Shown: positions 16,497 through 18,776 of the stretch, piece by piece
How the letters are laid out: each line of letters begins with the position of its first letter
How positions within the stretch are numbered: position 1 is the stretch's first letter
Assembly: GCA_020853255.1 (NCBI GenBank)
Contig: JADYZI010000175.1
Span: 1-18,776 of the forward strand
DNA: 18,776 nucleotides
Direction: 5' to 3'
Origin: Acidobacteriota bacterium
GTDB taxonomy: Bacteria; Acidobacteriota; Blastocatellia; Pyrinomonadales; Pyrinomonadaceae
Translations under genes and position numbers: made by a program
The notes under the pieces: model-generated
Told to the model about the DNA's origin: nothing
What the model saw: only the letters and a program-made list of their open reading frames with translations
Databases searched by the model: none

Positions 16497-18281
16497 CTAT
16501 CGCCGCAAGCCCATCCGTTTCAAAAGGTTCTCGAACGGCGGATAATCGCGCATAGAACGGAATGGGATCGTCCACGTAACCTCGGCAAGGCGTCCGTTCT
16601 TCGTTTGAAAATCCTTCTCAAGCCACTCCATCGCCTTTTGTTTTTCACCCAGGCCCGCATAGATCTCCGCGATGTAGCGCCCGGGGCTGCTGTTATCCGC
16701 AAACCGCGTCTCAAGTTCGCGAGCCAGGGCCATCGCCTGTTCACGTTTACCTGCCTCACCGTACACATAACCAAGTGCCGCCAGGAGATAGCTCGACCGC
16801 TCGATCTGAACTGCCTTTTCCGCCTGCTCTACGGCTTCCGCATTGCGGCCTGTTATCGAGTAGTAGAGTCCGAGGTTTCGATATGTTCCGGGAAATGCCG
16901 GGTTCAGCTCGATGTACCTTTTAGAGTTTTCAATCGCCGCATCAAAATCGTCCTGAGCTTCGTAGGTATTCGAAAGGCCATCGCTAATCGCGGGCGATAC
17001 TGGGTCGAGGTCATGTGCACGCTGCATCATCACAGCCGCTTCCTCATAGCGGCCGAGGTCAAGTAGGATCGACGCATACCATTGGACACCCGTTGGGTAG
17101 TTCGGATCTAGATCGACCGATTTCTTGGATTCGCGCAACGCATCGTCCCAGTTTCTGTTCTGAACATTCAAAATGCCCAGAGTGGCGTGCGGCTCCGCAA
17201 GTTGGGGGTCGAGTGCGATGGCTCGTTCGGCATTCGTTCTCACCAGCGGCCCGATCTCGGCCGCCTGCGCACCCGAATAGTCGGAATAGACGGCGTAGGA
17301 GTCCGCAAGCCCTGAAAACGCAAGAGCAAAATTAGGGTCAAGAGCGATCGCATTCTTAAACTGTTCGATCGATCTTGATAAGTTTTCAGCACCGCGCAGA
17401 TTAAAGTAATACCGCCCTTTCAAATAGGCTTGATAGGCTTCTGGGTCGTCTGTTGAGGCCTTGGCGATCTTCGCTTCGTCCGCACCTGAAAGTTTTGATT
17501 TGAGCTTCTTCGAAACATCCCTCGCAATTTCCCTCTGCAGACTGACAAGATCGGCACGCTGGCGGTTGTACTCCTCCGCCCACATTACGTCCTGCGTTCG
17601 CGTGTTCACAAGTTCGAGGCTCAGCCTCAGATCGTCACCGTGTCCGCCGACCCTGCCAAGCAATACAGCCTGCACACCAAGTTCGTCACCTATCTTCTTT
17701 GGTGAAGTTTCCTTTCCTTCATAAAAAAAGACCGTGCTCCGCGACTTGACCGCCAAATTAGGCACCTTCGACAGACTAGTTATCAACGATTCGGTCATTC
17801 CGTCCGACAGGTACTCCAGATCGGGATTCCCGCTCTCATTCACAAACGGCATAACGGCGATCGATTCGATCTGTTTCGTGTTTGAAGCAAAGAATCGATA
17901 ACCAAAGAAACCGCCGATCAGGATCACCGCCAAGCCCAATGCAGCCAACAGCGGCTTCGCCGCTCGATGTGCGGAAAAGCTCTGCTTTTCCGATGGCTCG
18001 CTAATACTCTTTTGCGGCTCCGCCGCCGCTGTGGTTTGGGTAAACTGCCGCGTAGGATTCTCGCCATCGAACTGGCCGCCCGCTGACGCAGGCGGTTCTG
18101 ACAGGATCGCTGTTTGCGGCTCGCCCGATGGAAACCCAGTCGCTACCGCTCCCGGTTCTGACAGGATCGCCGTCTGCGGCCCATCCGTCGACGCCGGGCC
18201 GTAGAGAAGCTCGGTTCCGTCATCGAGACAGAACATCATCGTGTTGTCATACTCTCGTCCGCACTGCGGGCACCGTTTCAT
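16497..18281 (-). CDS. Zinc-ribbon / membrane / TolB-N (FlgO-like) / TPR protein, paralogue 4, with tandem linker repeat
   Basis: The product is 594 aa. The N-terminal ribbon is CPQCGREYDNTMMFCLDDG (C4, C7, C18). Linker residues 33-72 contain two 20-residue units, PQTAILSEPGAVATGFPSGE and PQTAILSEPPASAGGQFDGE, each carrying a different variant of the palindromic repeat. The membrane segment is about 109-131, encoded by DNA almost identical to paralogue 1. The TolB-N domain is about 139-265 (YLSDGMTESLITSLSK), with TPRs from about 280 to 575 and end FENLLKRMGLRR. The start lies 4 nt after the stop of the gene cut by the window edge. No strong ribosome site is visible, so translation is probably coupled. 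Confidence 0.9.
   Translation of the reverse strand: MKRCPQCGREYDNTMMFCLDDGTELLYGPASTDGPQTAILSEPGAVATGFPSGEPQTAILSEPPASAGGQFDGENPTRQFTQTTAAAEPQKSISEPSEKQSFSAHRAAKPLLAALGLAVILIGGFFGYRFFASNTKQIESIAVMPFVNESGNPDLEYLSDGMTESLITSLSKVPNLAVKSRSTVFFYEGKETSPKKIGDELGVQAVLLGRVGGHGDDLRLSLELVNTRTQDVMWAEEYNRQRADLVSLQREIARDVSKKLKSKLSGADEAKIAKASTDDPEAYQAYLKGRYYFNLRGAENLSRSIEQFKNAIALDPNFALAFSGLADSYAVYSDYSGAQAAEIGPLVRTNAERAIALDPQLAEPHATLGILNVQNRNWDDALRESKKSVDLDPNYPTGVQWYASILLDLGRYEEAAVMMQRAHDLDPVSPAISDGLSNTYEAQDDFDAAIENSKRYIELNPAFPGTYRNLGLYYSITGRNAEAVEQAEKAVQIERSSYLLAALGYVYGEAGKREQAMALARELETRFADNSSPGRYIAEIYAGLGEKQKAMEWLEKDFQTKNGRLAEVTWTIPFRSMRDYPPFENLLKRMGLRR
18076..18102. repeat. REP-like palindrome inside coding sequence (linker of paralogue 4, first variant)
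   Basis: The core CCGCCCGC-TGAC-GCAGGCGG followed by TTCTGAC is an 8-bp stem with one wobble and a 4-nt loop. It is the closest coding copy to the intergenic pair. It is translated as SEPPASAGG. It differs from the copy at 9447-9473 at two positions. Confidence 0.75.
18093..18180. repeat. 60-bp in-frame tandem repeat in the linker of paralogue 4
   Basis: A 28-base block beginning CGGTTCTGACAGGATCGC occurs at 18093-18120 and again at 18153-18180, exactly 60 bp apart, with two T/C differences. It gives two 20-residue units beginning PQTAILSEP. The stretches between the blocks are different variants of the palindromic family, so the unit is a mosaic rather than a clean duplication. Confidence 0.8.
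18132..18162. repeat. REP-related repeat inside coding sequence (linker of paralogue 4, second variant)
   Basis: It contains AAACCCAGTCGCTACCGC followed by TCCCGGTTCTGAC. It shares the framework AAACC...CGCTACCGC....GGTTCTGRC with the intergenic copy at 3043-3069, with a one-base length difference, but lacks the paired stem. It is translated as SEPGAVATGF. Confidence 0.7.
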
Positions 18282-18285
18282 AATC

Positions 18286-18776
18286 CTATTCGGGCAGATC
18301 CATCCGCTTCAATACGTCCTTGAATCGCGCATCGCTGCGAATTTCATCGAATAGAGGATCAACCTTGACAAAGGCTATTGGACCTGCTCGATGATCTATT
18401 GCCTTATTGATCCACTCAAATGCTTTTTCGTTGTCATTCAGTTTGGCGTAGATTCCCGCAATATTGTAGTCAGGTGCAAACTTACTAAACGTGCTTTTCA
18501 ACTGTTCGACGATCCTGAGCGCCTCCACCTTTTTCCCGGCCGCTGCGTAAACGTAGCCTTCGTATCCCATTAACTCAGGAGTATTATCCAAAGAGTAAGC
18601 CTTTTCGAGTGATGCTATTGCTTCCGGGTACATTTTCTTTCGAGCATACGCCAGCCCTAAAGCTTTGTAGCCGGGGGCGTAGTTTTGATCCAGTTCAATG
18701 GTCTTGCGAGCCTGCTCAATGGCTTTCTCAGTCTGACCGCCAAAGAGATACATATTTGCGAGACTGCTATTGGCTA
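18286..18776 (-). CDS. TPR protein of the same family, 5' part outside window
   Basis: The frame is open to the right edge (ANSSLANMYLFGGQ reads through the Met at 18753), so that Met is internal. The visible 163 residues are TPRs (GLAYARKKMYPEAIASLEKA, YNIAGIYAKLNDNEKAFEWI) and the family tail FKDVLKRMDLPE. The closest relative in the window is paralogue 1 at 7877-9592. By analogy the missing part should hold the ribbon, membrane segment and TolB-N domain. Its stop lies 4 nt before the next start, placing it as an upstream gene of the operon, whose promoter is outside the window. Confidence 0.9.
   Translation of the reverse strand, partial: ANSSLANMYLFGGQTEKAIEQARKTIELDQNYAPGYKALGLAYARKKMYPEAIASLEKAYSLDNTPELMGYEGYVYAAAGKKVEALRIVEQLKSTFSKFAPDYNIAGIYAKLNDNEKAFEWINKAIDHRAGPIAFVKVDPLFDEIRSDARFKDVLKRMDLPE

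Noticed and set aside
16317..17066. Plus-strand ORF of 249 codons across two paralogues
   Set aside because: It crosses the junction of two strong minus-strand genes and has no recognisable domain.

Overview
The window looks like chromosome from an Acidobacteriota, most likely a Blastocatellia/Pyrinomonadaceae-type bacterium. This rests on three things: an ECF sigma factor of the TIGR02999 (Sig-70_X6) type next to a Ser/Thr kinase with WD40-like repeats, a run of zinc-ribbon/TolB-N/TPR proteins, and the general style of the proteins. It is an inference from protein families, not a taxonomic proof. Every supported gene is on the minus strand, so transcription runs from high to low coordinates.

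Layout in transcription order. (1) 18776 to 11330: a tight run of tandem paralogues, namely the end of one TPR gene cut by the window edge, then proteins of 594, 581 and 968 aa and a 164-aa C-terminal fragment. Gaps are only 4-7 nt, so they are probably one operon. The typical member has an N-terminal CxxC...C zinc-ribbon-like motif, a proline-rich linker, one membrane segment, a TolB-N/FlgO-like domain (COG5616 type) and a long TPR array ending in a DxRFKxxLKRMxLxE-like tail. None has a kinase domain. (2) 11240 to 9672: an exported serine hydrolase of the class C beta-lactamase/PBP fold with a C-terminal DUF3471-like domain. (3) 9592 to 7877: another member of the TPR family, followed by a 70-codon ORF that resembles the start of a Ser/Thr kinase and then stops. 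(4) 7428 to 6058: a Gfo/Idh/MocA oxidoreductase with a twin-arginine leader. (5) 5990 to 3053: a small hypothetical protein, dihydropyrimidinase, a SpoIIAA/STAS-like protein and a GNAT acetyltransferase, closely spaced or overlapping. (6) 2890 to the left edge: the ECF sigma factor and the kinase, whose 3' end lies outside the window.

The most unusual signal is a short palindromic repeat family. It occurs as an inverted pair in the 3053-2890 gap, where one copy provides the end and stop codon of the acetyltransferase. It also occurs in frame inside the linkers of three of the TPR proteins, once within a 60-bp tandem repeat. In addition, the membrane-segment DNA of two distant paralogues is nearly identical over 88 bp although their TPR parts have diverged, which points to recent gene conversion or shuffling of 5' cassettes. 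No tRNA, rRNA, CRISPR array, IS element or convincing rho-independent terminator was seen.
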